Shown: positions 30,904-39,900 of the stretch, piece after piece | How the letters are laid out: each line of letters opens with the position of its first letter | Numbering within the stretch: position 1 is the stretch's first letter | Virus record (IMG/VR): IMGVR_UViG_3300021335_000019 | Span: 1 to 56,246 of that record | Source: a virus | Reading direction: 5' to 3' (one strand) | DNA length: 56,246 bases | Position numbers and translations under genes: made by a program | Notes under the pieces: generated by a model | What the model was told of the DNA's origin: nothing | Database searches by the model: none | Seen by the model: the letters and a program-made list of their open reading frames with translations, nothing else

Positions 30904-31373
30904 GCGCTTACGCATTCGTCAATTACATCCGCTTCAAGACGCAGGCCGATGCATACACCGGCACGCCGTACCAGAACTTCAGTATCAACGAAAGCAGGAC
31001 GTACAGCGGCGTCACCTACAGCTTTGCGCCATTCGCCATCTCATCCGGCGGTGGCGCTCGCGGCGGCGAACGCTCCAGCGCATCACTCGTGGCTGGCACG
31101 GATGCGATCTCCGTAAACCTGTTCGCCGAAGCGGTGCAGAACCGTTACATGCTGGAGATCAAAACCGTCAGCCTTGATCCGCTTACCTTTGCTGATGAAG
31201 CGCTGGCCGCATCTGAGATCTGGCGTGTTGCGTCCTATGACATGGACACCAGCCGCGTGGTACTCAAGCTGACCTCACCGCTTGATGCCGTCAAGGCGCA
31301 GGTACCACGTCGCACGTTGAGCACCGCCTTGGTTGGTGCGTTGCCAACATCCGGCGCATTGGTGGTGAGCTGA
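30900..31373 (+). CDS. minor tail protein (gpL/distal-tail-like)
   Basis: A 157-aa beta-rich protein starting MSAYAFVNYIRFKTQADAYT. The position (tape measure, this, NlpC/P60, tip protein) corresponds to the lambda gpM/gpL region. Strand-rich segments VTYSFAPFAISSGGGARGG and SVNLFAEAVQNRYMLEIKTV, and a late MDTSRVVLKLTSPLDAVKAQ, match minor tail proteins that build the distal tail ring. Overlaps the tape measure stop (ATGA). Confidence 0.7.
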   Translation: MSAYAFVNYIRFKTQADAYTGTPYQNFSINESRTYSGVTYSFAPFAISSGGGARGGERSSASLVAGTDAISVNLFAEAVQNRYMLEIKTVSLDPLTFADEALAASEIWRVASYDMDTSRVVLKLTSPLDAVKAQVPRRTLSTALVGALPTSGALVVS

Positions 31374-31741
31374 TGTGGCACCAGTGGATCGGACTACCGC
31401 ATAAGTTCCGTGCTGATCCACGCAAAGGCATCGGCGCCGATTGCTTGATCATGGTCTGGAACGTGCTCGAAGATGCCGGCGCACCGCATCCACGGCTTGA
31501 TCCGACATGGCTTGACCTTGCCGAGAGCGGCAGGCATCGCCTGTTAGCGCGGGTTTACGAGCAACTTACAATACCGTTAGATGCTCCAGAGGAGTACGCG
31601 GTAACCTTGTTCTCCACTGAGCGCACCATTGGAATTGGCGTTGTTGTTGATGGTGGTTTGCTCCACGTTCATCACCGTCGCGGTGTGCAGTGGATGCCGC
31701 TGGATCGTTGCAAACCGCTGGAGTTTAGGAAATTCAAATGA
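31373..31741 (+). CDS. NlpC/P60-like tail hydrolase
   Basis: A 122-aa protein starting MWHQWIGLPHKFRADPRKGI. The cysteine site GADCLIMVW (Cys24) and the later histidine in GGLLHVHHRRGV near residue 100 form the papain-like NlpC/P60 pair. The protein is short and lacks the lambda gpK metalloprotease half. It probably cuts cell-wall peptide during DNA entry, or is a structural derivative. Sits between the minor tail and tip genes as gpK does. Confidence 0.7.
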   Translation: MWHQWIGLPHKFRADPRKGIGADCLIMVWNVLEDAGAPHPRLDPTWLDLAESGRHRLLARVYEQLTIPLDAPEEYAVTLFSTERTIGIGVVVDGGLLHVHHRRGVQWMPLDRCKPLEFRKFK

Positions 31742-34700
31742 TGCTGCCTTCTGATCGCTACCTTGCCGACATCCTTGGTCTGACGGAACAGCAGTATCGT
31801 CACTTTCAGATCGAGGTGCGGAAACGCGCAGCCGAAGGCCCGCAGCCTGCGGTGGTGGCTGAGATTACCACCGTCATTGCCATCGCCAACCTCGTCATCG
31901 GTCTTGGTGCGCTGGCGGTATCAGCGTTACTCAAGCCGACAACACCGCAACCCGGCCAAGCGCCAGGCCAACCACGTCAGACGCAGGACACCACTGACCC
32001 GATCATTCGCAACAGCAGGTTTGCGCCACGGTACGGATTCGACAGTCAGCAGGATATTGCCACACTCGGCAGCATCATCCCGATCGTTTATGCCAAGCGG
32101 GAACTGATCAGCGGTGATTACTACGGCGGCATCAGGATCAACATGCCGATGCTGTGGAACCAAATCCTGAGCCTGGGCGGCGGCCAGATGCTGCGTGGTG
32201 TGTTCCTGCTGGGCGAAGGCACCGTCAGCAGCATCGACACGACTGGCTTCGCGATTGGCTCTAACACGTTGCAGGGCTATGTCTTCGATAGCAGCTCCGC
32301 AACAGAGCAAGGCGCTCGCGTCACGGTGTACTTCAGCCCCGACGGTAATCGGATTATTGAAAGCGATCGAGTGCTTGGACGCAGTGGCGAACAAGATCGA
32401 CGAGTCAACGGCGGTGGCTCGTCTTCCACGACTACAACTGGAGATGTGTTTAGTGTCTTTTATGAAGACAGTGAACAAACGGACTTCTGTTCATCCAACC
32501 GCCCGAGTACGCAGACTACGTTTGGTGTCTATGCACCAATCGGCAATGACCTGATGTATAAGGTTAATCCTGTTATCCGGCCGGGTGTCAGGACTGTTTT
32601 TGAGAATCAAACAGCCGATACAAGGGTAAACGTTACTTGCCCTGTTGACTGGCAGCAGATGAACACAAGGGATAAGTATCGCGCTGAGTTCTCTAGTTTT
32701 AGCGGCGTAGTTGGAACCGGATCAGAGCAAAGTGTAAGCGCAGGAAGCACAATCACTTACAAGCTATTCAGCAACAGCGATTGGGCGACACAGTTTGACG
32801 ATTACACCGACGCAGGTGATGACCAGCCAGGCGGTGAGGCCGACTGCAAAGATGTAGCGTCAACTGTCGCCTCAAGGCAAAGAGCATGGTTCGATCGCCT
32901 TACTGTTGGCGAGCTTTACAAGATTGGGACCGCGCTTGCCGTTTGCACCAGTGTTGACAATGAGTTTGTTTCTGATGCGGACTTGGGCGGCAGCGGCGGC
33001 ACGACCGTTACCGCACTTTTCTCTGTAATCAAAGCTGGTGACGTAAAAGGGCAATCCGAGACTTACCTTTCCGATGGATCGGGCGGCAATGAAGTCGCCA
33101 CAACCGGCGGCCACTTGCTGCGTTACACAAGCGCTCACATTTCGACTACCCGTGCGTGCGCCGCGATTGAGCTTGGCTTAAAGTCCACGCTCGGCTCAAG
33201 AATAAATGGGCTTTGCAACTTTAGAGACACCAAAACATATCAGCAGATTGACGAGCTGTACTGCACTGCGTTTGAAAACGAAGAGGCTTCTGAAATTGTT
33301 AGTGCTTTGTATCAAAGCGGAACTATTTCGACTCCGTTTGAACGCTATTCGTTCTTCAAGATCAAATACCGTGACATTACAAGCAGCAGTTGGACAACAC
33401 TAACCCATGCCTATGGCGTTCGCAGCGAGACACAACAAGCGCTATTTACTTACATCCGCTTGGAATTTAGTAGCGTCAAGCAACGCGAATTTATGTTCGA
33501 GCCGCTGTCGGGCTTTGAAATCCGCAACAGCAAATACGGTGCAGGCGCAACCCTCTATGTGCTCGATCCAAAGAAGAATCGCACCACTGTCACCGAGAAT
33601 GGAACGACAGCCGTATTTAATGGCGAGTCTGTTGCACTGAACGAAACCAATTTTGGCATTAACTACGGCAACGCTGAAGCGGCACTGCCTGACTCGTACT
33701 CATACTCCGAAGGAGGCGGAAACACCCGCACTTACGATGGATTGCCCAAAGTTGACACAAATACTTATATCGACGACTATGCCAAGTTGGCTGAGATGTT
33801 TGTTTACCCTGAAATTTCAACAACCGCTGAGGGTGGCCCTGAGCACGAGATCGTCTATGTCAATGAGATCGTTCCGAATGACAGCGCACCGCTGTATGAC
33901 GATCTTGCCCTTGTCGGCATCAACATCCGTTCATCAGCGGAATGGCAGCAGTTCGCGCAGTTCTCTAGTTATGTCACAGGCGGCAAAGAATGCACGCTGA
34001 TGCTCGGCGGATCTGGCGCCACCCATCTGTTCCCGGATGTGTTGTATGACCTGATGACCGACACCCGCTATGGCGCTGGTTCGTTGATCAAGTCCTACAT
34101 GATCGACACCACAGAGTTTGCAACTGCCGCGCAATGGTGCCTGGACCGCAAATACTTCTACGATGCTGCCGTCGCAGAACCGATCAACATCAGACAATGG
34201 GCAGCAGATCTAGCAGCCACGCACTTGCTGCAGTTCGGTGAGATTGACGGCAAATACTTCTTGCGCCCTGCTATCTCGTTCACTGCTGTGTCAATCGCTG
34301 GCCTGTTCACCGCAGGCAACATCGCAGAAGGCAGCTTCCAGCTTCAATACTTCGATCCTGAAGACCGCGATCCGATTCAGGTTTCCGTTCGTTACCGCGA
34401 GGAACGTCCCAGCAACGACCTGACCAGTCTGGGATTGTTCCCAGTGGTGCGTGAAGTGTTGGTGCGCGAATCCGACGCCGCAGGTGGTTCTGACACCGAT
34501 CCGATCGAGCAGCTCGACATGTCGGCATACTGCACCAGCCAAGCTCATGCGATCGATGCTGCAAAATTCCTGATCAGGATGCGTCGCATCCCGACCCATA
34601 CGATCACCTTCAAAACCATGCACGATGGCCTGACTGCAGGCTTGGCGCCTGGTGATTACATCAAAGTCGCCATGGACGAAACCGAGTACGACGAGTTCAA

Positions 34701-35034
34701 CAACGGTGTAGTCACACCCGAGGGCGCATTGGTCAGCACAAAGGCATTATCCGATGGCACTTACAACGTGGTCGCATGGGATGGCACCGAAGGCACGCCA
34801 CCAGCAGATGCAACGCTGACTGTCAGCAACAGCGGCAAGACTGGTTCGCCAACCGGCATTGTCTTCACCGTCAAGCTGCCCGCTACTCAAGTGCGCGTGT
34901 ACCAAGTGGAGCGGATCACGCCAGATGATGAGGGCACATTTACAATAGAAGCAATGCGCATGCCCGTGAATAGCTCCGGCGTCCTTGAGGTTGCTGATGG
35001 CTTCGATACCGCTGGCAACTGGGAGATTTCGTAA
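31738..35034 (+). CDS. tail tip protein (gpJ-like)
   Basis: A 1098-aa protein starting MMLPSDRYLADILGLTEQQY. A short helical N-terminus is followed by a hydrophobic stretch (residues about 39-66, AEITTVIAIANLVIGLGALA) like those in gpI/gpJ-type tip proteins. Beta-rich domains follow: IPIVYAKRELISGDYYGGIR, a variable insertion (residues 220-650), and a conserved late part with VGINIRSSAEWQ and YDLMTDTRYGAG that resembles lambda gpJ. It forms the central tip and probably contacts the receptor. Confidence 0.82.
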   Translation: MMLPSDRYLADILGLTEQQYRHFQIEVRKRAAEGPQPAVVAEITTVIAIANLVIGLGALAVSALLKPTTPQPGQAPGQPRQTQDTTDPIIRNSRFAPRYGFDSQQDIATLGSIIPIVYAKRELISGDYYGGIRINMPMLWNQILSLGGGQMLRGVFLLGEGTVSSIDTTGFAIGSNTLQGYVFDSSSATEQGARVTVYFSPDGNRIIESDRVLGRSGEQDRRVNGGGSSSTTTTGDVFSVFYEDSEQTDFCSSNRPSTQTTFGVYAPIGNDLMYKVNPVIRPGVRTVFENQTADTRVNVTCPVDWQQMNTRDKYRAEFSSFSGVVGTGSEQSVSAGSTITYKLFSNSDWATQFDDYTDAGDDQPGGEADCKDVASTVASRQRAWFDRLTVGELYKIGTALAVCTSVDNEFVSDADLGGSGGTTVTALFSVIKAGDVKGQSETYLSDGSGGNEVATTGGHLLRYTSAHISTTRACAAIELGLKSTLGSRINGLCNFRDTKTYQQIDELYCTAFENEEASEIVSALYQSGTISTPFERYSFFKIKYRDITSSSWTTLTHAYGVRSETQQALFTYIRLEFSSVKQREFMFEPLSGFEIRNSKYGAGATLYVLDPKKNRTTVTENGTTAVFNGESVALNETNFGINYGNAEAALPDSYSYSEGGGNTRTYDGLPKVDTNTYIDDYAKLAEMFVYPEISTTAEGGPEHEIVYVNEIVPNDSAPLYDDLALVGINIRSSAEWQQFAQFSSYVTGGKECTLMLGGSGATHLFPDVLYDLMTDTRYGAGSLIKSYMIDTTEFATAAQWCLDRKYFYDAAVAEPINIRQWAADLAATHLLQFGEIDGKYFLRPAISFTAVSIAGLFTAGNIAEGSFQLQYFDPEDRDPIQVSVRYREERPSNDLTSLGLFPVVREVLVRESDAAGGSDTDPIEQLDMSAYCTSQAHAIDAAKFLIRMRRIPTHTITFKTMHDGLTAGLAPGDYIKVAMDETEYDEFNNGVVTPEGALVSTKALSDGTYNVVAWDGTEGTPPADATLTVSNSGKTGSPTGIVFTVKLPATQVRVYQVERITPDDEGTFTIEAMRMPVNSSGVLEVADGFDTAGNWEIS

Positions 35035-35039
35035 AAGCA

Positions 35040-35459
35040 ATGCCTGTTCTGACTGTTCAACGAGCACCAACCAGCCGCAGCTTTCGTGCTGGTAAGTGGC
35101 CGATCACGACTGCAACAAGCCAGTCAGGTGTTCGCAGCAAAAGACTTTGGGGCAGTCTGGCTAGCGGTGGTTCGCTGAGTTTGACCTATGCAAACATCCC
35201 TGATGACGTAGCTGAGGACTTCATTGATAGCTGGCAGCAGACAAAAGGTGGGTTGGATTACCTAGAGACAACAAGTGGTAACGGCATTCAATCGACGGAT
35301 TTGATGTTTGATGGAATGTCGGCTGACATGAAAGCTGAGGTCTTAAGTGCAACGGCAGGCACACAATGGACCTACGCAGCAGCACCAGTTGTTGAAAGCG
35401 TGGCGCCTGGCATCAGCACTGTTAAGATTGAATTGATTGCTGAACTTAGGTCTGACTGA
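35040..35459 (+). CDS. hypothetical tail protein (139 aa)
   Basis: ORF starting MPVLTVQRAPTSRSFRAGKW, five bases after the tip gene. A beta-strand-rich protein with SGVRSKRLWGSLASGGSLSL and DVAEDFIDSWQQTKGGLDYL, reminiscent of proteins that follow gpJ in siphophages with extra tail-tip components. Family name not known. Directly coupled to the next gene (TGATG). Confidence 0.65.
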   Translation: MPVLTVQRAPTSRSFRAGKWPITTATSQSGVRSKRLWGSLASGGSLSLTYANIPDDVAEDFIDSWQQTKGGLDYLETTSGNGIQSTDLMFDGMSADMKAEVLSATAGTQWTYAAAPVVESVAPGISTVKIELIAELRSD

Positions 35460-35857
35460 TGGCTGTCAAGACAGGCGCTACCGCCGAACTCAGGCTTGAT
35501 GGTACGGCTATCGCCAAGGTGCGCGACGTATCCATCACGTTTGCTAGGGATGCGCTCGAAACAACCGGCATTGGGCAGAACGATCGCACCTATGCCTATG
35601 GCATCCGTGGCACAACAGGCAGCGGCACTTTGCTTTACGACGCAGCCGATACTGCAACCCGCGCAGTAATCAATAGGTTGCTGAGCGATTCAACCTCGAC
35701 CAACAGCATTTCAATGGTGCTGGATACCTCGACTACTGATGGCACAATTACCGGCAACGCTTTGATTACTCAGGCTGGCACGAGCGTCAGCGTCGGTGAT
35801 CTTGTCAGCATCCCGATCTCGTTTACCTTCAGCGGCGCGCCCAGCGGTAGCTTCTGA
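35459..35857 (+). CDS. tail-tube-like protein
   Basis: A 132-aa protein starting MAVKTGATAELRLDGTAIAK. The run VRDVSITFARDALETTGIGQ, then TYAYGIRGTTGSGTLLYDA, then VGDLVSIPISFTFSGAPSG is a compact version of the tail-tube fold. It lies far downstream of the main tube gene, with fibre genes, so it may form a tip or fibre hub ring. Overlaps both neighbours by a single base (TGATG). Confidence 0.65.
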   Translation: MAVKTGATAELRLDGTAIAKVRDVSITFARDALETTGIGQNDRTYAYGIRGTTGSGTLLYDAADTATRAVINRLLSDSTSTNSISMVLDTSTTDGTITGNALITQAGTSVSVGDLVSIPISFTFSGAPSGSF

Positions 35858-36891
35858 TGGCAGTACTCGGCAGCGGCGGTGTCCTTGACATCAGCCGGGA
35901 AATCCCGGATGCAATGGCGCTGACTTCTGCTCGATTGAACGCTGGCAGCATTTCACTTGCCAATCAGGCTTACTGGGCCGGTGACCGCATCATTATCGCC
36001 GCTGCCGATGGCGTCCCATTTGATGTCAACGGTGACGGTTACGCAGACTGCCCTGACGGCCATGGCTTTTACCGTGGTTCGGCTTGGGACGCAGGCCCAG
36101 CGTTGGCTTTCTATGTCGGCGGATTGACGGATGGCGCACCGTTCTACGATCAGTTCACAGCAGACGACAACGATCGCTATAACACCACCGCCACGACAGG
36201 TTTGACAACACAGATTGATGGCTACATGAGCCGCGATGTGCTGGATCGCCTCAAGCTGTGGACCACCGAGGGCGCAGCGCATTCCGAAACTGGCACCGAA
36301 AAATCGCTGATCGCCGTCAAGCCATCGAATTTCATCATCGCGCATTACGACAACGACGCGAGCTACACCAGCGCAATCGATACTGCAGCCAATTCGATCC
36401 AGCCGCTGACGCTGCCTGATTCTGAGCAACGCCTCGAATCAGCGATCACATTGCCTGCTGGCTTCAGCGTTGTGTGTGAAAACCGTGACTGGAAGCTGCA
36501 ATGCGACCTTGCAGAGTGGGCCATGAGCATCGATGCCAGCAACCTCGATACCACCGCAATCGGCGAAACCTTCGGCGAAAACATCAAGTCCCTGGTACGT
36601 GGCGCTGGTAGCCTGCAATTCATGGCTGAGCACAGCAGCGTCGATACTGAGGAGGATGGCCTTGCGTTGCTCAGGTTGGTGCTATTAACTCAGAATCAAT
36701 GCAATACCAAAGCGCGATTTTATATTTACAAGGATCGCTCAGCGCCATCGCCGCGCATCGATGGTTCAGTCTATTACGAGTGCGACATCCTGCTGACCAA
36801 CACTCGTCTTAACACCCGCGCTACTGAGATAATTGCTGGTACGGCTGACTTTGTAGCCACATCCGAGATCAAGATCAAAGTAGCAGCCTGA
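35857..36891 (+). CDS. hypothetical tail-tip protein (344 aa)
   Basis: ORF starting MAVLGSGGVLDISREIPDAM. Predominantly beta-sheet, with an early calcium-site-like DVNGDGYADCPDG (residues 55-67) and a late part with WKLQCDLAEWAMSIDASNLD and ARFYIYKDRSAPSPRIDGSV that looks like a tube-type fold. It lies between the tube-like gene and the long fibre. Similar proteins occur in cyanobacterial siphophages as far as I recall. Probably a hub that holds the fibre. Confidence 0.65.
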   Translation: MAVLGSGGVLDISREIPDAMALTSARLNAGSISLANQAYWAGDRIIIAAADGVPFDVNGDGYADCPDGHGFYRGSAWDAGPALAFYVGGLTDGAPFYDQFTADDNDRYNTTATTGLTTQIDGYMSRDVLDRLKLWTTEGAAHSETGTEKSLIAVKPSNFIIAHYDNDASYTSAIDTAANSIQPLTLPDSEQRLESAITLPAGFSVVCENRDWKLQCDLAEWAMSIDASNLDTTAIGETFGENIKSLVRGAGSLQFMAEHSSVDTEEDGLALLRLVLLTQNQCNTKARFYIYKDRSAPSPRIDGSVYYECDILLTNTRLNTRATEIIAGTADFVATSEIKIKVAA

Positions 36892-36933
36892 TTTCCACGG
36901 TGCTACGATGACTCCATGTAGTGCCAAAGTAAC

Positions 36934-39900
36934 GTGGCGAGTCTGGAATTTGCCGGTGACGATGGTTCGCTGAGCGACATCAACGCAACCCAAGGTGAGT
37001 TCCGCAGCCAGATTGCGGCCTTGACCGATATGGTCAAGCAGATCGCCGGTAACGCTGTAGTATCAGCCGGTGACTCCGCCCAAGCCGATCCGCTCAACGC
37101 CCCATTTACGCTTTACGTCAACCCTTACACCGGTAGCGACGAGTTCGTTGGTGGTTCGTACAACGACTACGAGACCGGCGTCACGCAAGCCGAGATCATT
37201 GAATCGAAGCTGAAGCGCCTCGAAAAGCAACGCCTCACCTGCGGCTTCACGCCCCAGCGTCCGTTCAAAACCATCAACCGCGCCGTCATCGAAGCGGCGA
37301 TCATCACTAGCAAAAACTGGTACACAATTACTGATCCTGCCGCGCATGTGGACTGCGTGAGCATCGTGCTCAGCGCTGGTGTTCATACGCTGTACAACGA
37401 TCCTGGGCAAGCCAGCACAAGCATCGCAAGCTGGGGCGCTTACAGGAATCCGACCACTGCGGATCTGATCAAGTTCAACCCCGCCACTGTTGGTGGTGTG
37501 TTGCTGCCTCGCGGTTGCAGCTTATGTGGCCCTGACCTTCGCAAAACCACCATCCGCCCCAACTGGGTGCCTGCTGTTGCCGATGAAGCAGCGGATTACA
37601 GCAACCGGCACGGGATGCTGAAGATCACTGGCACAGGTTACTTCTTCGGCCACACCGTCATGGACAAGATTGGCCTTGAGGCCAGTCACCACCTGCTGGA
37701 TGCCTATCAGTTCACCAGCAAGGCTGAACTTGACGACTTCTACGCCAAGACCTTCAGCGCCGTTGGCTCCGGCGCGGACCTCGCTTCGGCGCTGACTGTT
37801 ACACGCGGCACCGAGTACCAGATCGTTGGTCCGATCGATCAAACCCAAACTCCAACCGCTGCGTGGGATACCATCAGCAGCGCTTCGCCTTACATCTTCA
37901 ACGTTTCCATCCGTTCCAATTACGGCATGGGTGGTGCGTTCATGGATGGCTCGAAGGTCGAGGGCCTCAAGTCCATGGTTTGCGCCAATTTCACTGGTGT
38001 GAGCCTGCAGAAAGACATGAGCTGCTGGCAGATTTATAACGGCAGCAACTGGGTACAGCCAACCTATGAGCAGTACATCGCAGCGGACCCTGATAACACG
38101 CGCATGAATCCGGCTCGATTGAGCCGCCACATCAGCGCCATCAACGATGCCTTCATCCAAGAGGTATCAGTCTTTGCCATCGGCCAAGGGATTCACCACT
38201 TCACCGATCTCGGTGGAGAAATTACCGTAACCAACAGCAACTCGTCGTTCGGCGGCTGCGCCGCATACAGCAAAGGCTACAAAAGTACCGCATTCCCGAG
38301 CGACACCAACTGGGCCGTCAGCGGCATCCGCGTGCCGCTTGATCTGCAAGAAAAAACCGGCAACATTCGCTACATCTACCTTGGTACGACTAGCGCTGTT
38401 ACGTCAAGCAAAATTACGCTTGATGCCAACCTTGCTGCTGACCCAACATCGAGCGATACGCCGTCTGTTCTATTGCAAGACGGTTATTCATTTGCAAGCG
38501 GCACTTACATCTGGATCGAGAATCCGCTGGGAGATCCGTGGTACGCACCACTTGCCTCAAACGCATGGCAATCCAGCGCACCGGATGAAATCGACATCAG
38601 CTCCGCCTTTGACGGCACTGATGCAACGACTGAGGACGGCACCAATCTGCTGCTCGGCAAGCGTGTCTACATCCGTCGCTTGGTTGATACACGCACGCCA
38701 AACGAACGCCGCGTTTCGATCCTCGCCAACAACACCGCTTCGGCCCGATTGCCGCAGCGTAATTTCATCGTTCAAACTGATCCGCTTCGCAGCAATGGCG
38801 CCATCAGCCGTGAGTTCACCACTACCGGCACCGAGATCTTTGCTGTCAGCAATGCTGGCGCAGGCAACGAAGCTGGCGTAACGACCTCGACAGAATTCAC
38901 GCTGCGGCGCTCTGCACCGAGCACGACATACAGCAACGGCGACTTCTACACCGCTGGCTCAGTGGTGCGTGCCGACGGCAAGCATTACGTCGCCACTCGG
39001 GATGTTTATGCAGCAACTGCATCACCTGATCCTGGATCATGGTTTGAAACCTATGTCCACACGGCATCGGATTACGACGCCGAAGATCCGACCACGCAAG
39101 AGTCGCGGCAGATTACAATCGACACCGATACTGACACCGATCCATACAGCACAGATCTGAGCATTAACTGGTCGAGCGTCTGGGCTGCTGATGAGTATCG
39201 CGGCTCCACCGACTACAAAGGCGTTCACGCCTTCTTGGTTGCGATCGGGCTGACGAGCAGTCAAGCCCATGCTGCATTGGTGCCGCAAGCTGCTGCTGAT
39301 CGGCTGCTGGATCCAACCAGCGCATCCGATTTCCCGAACGCACCATCAGGTGGAGCGGCAACCGGACGTGGCAACTGGGCTATCGAATTTCGCCGCCCAA
39401 GCACACTGCGCCTATACGGCCACGCCTGGGAATGGGCCGGATTCCTGAACTACTCCAAAGCCATCCCGGCAGCGCAGAAAGACCTTGGCCCGCAAAACGC
39501 CTTCACCTATTACTTCACCAACGAAGCTGGTGGTCGCGTCGTACCGCAAGGCAGCAACGAGAACGGATTCAATATCACACCACGCGGCCTTGAGGACATC
39601 GAGACTGGCTCAACGCTGACTGTCGAAAATATCGGCAGCAGCAGCATTGACATCATCGCGCAAACCGAGTTTGAGAACCTCAACGTTACAGATACTCTGA
39701 CCGCTGAAAACCTCAACATCACTGGCACGATCAGCGGCTTGCCGACAGTTGGCTCCGCTACAGCAGGCAACACTGACGAAGACCTCGGATTCGTCAGGCT
39801 CGCCAGCATTTCTGACCTAGAAAGCACCTCTATCGCGTCAAACGATGCTGCCATCAACGCATCACCTGAAGCGGTTACGCTGCAAGGGCTGAACTACTGG

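Noticed and set aside
30614-31177. 187-codon plus-strand frame at the tape measure end
   Set aside because: It overlaps the tape measure end and the following minor tail gene in another frame, with Arg/His/Gln-rich composition.
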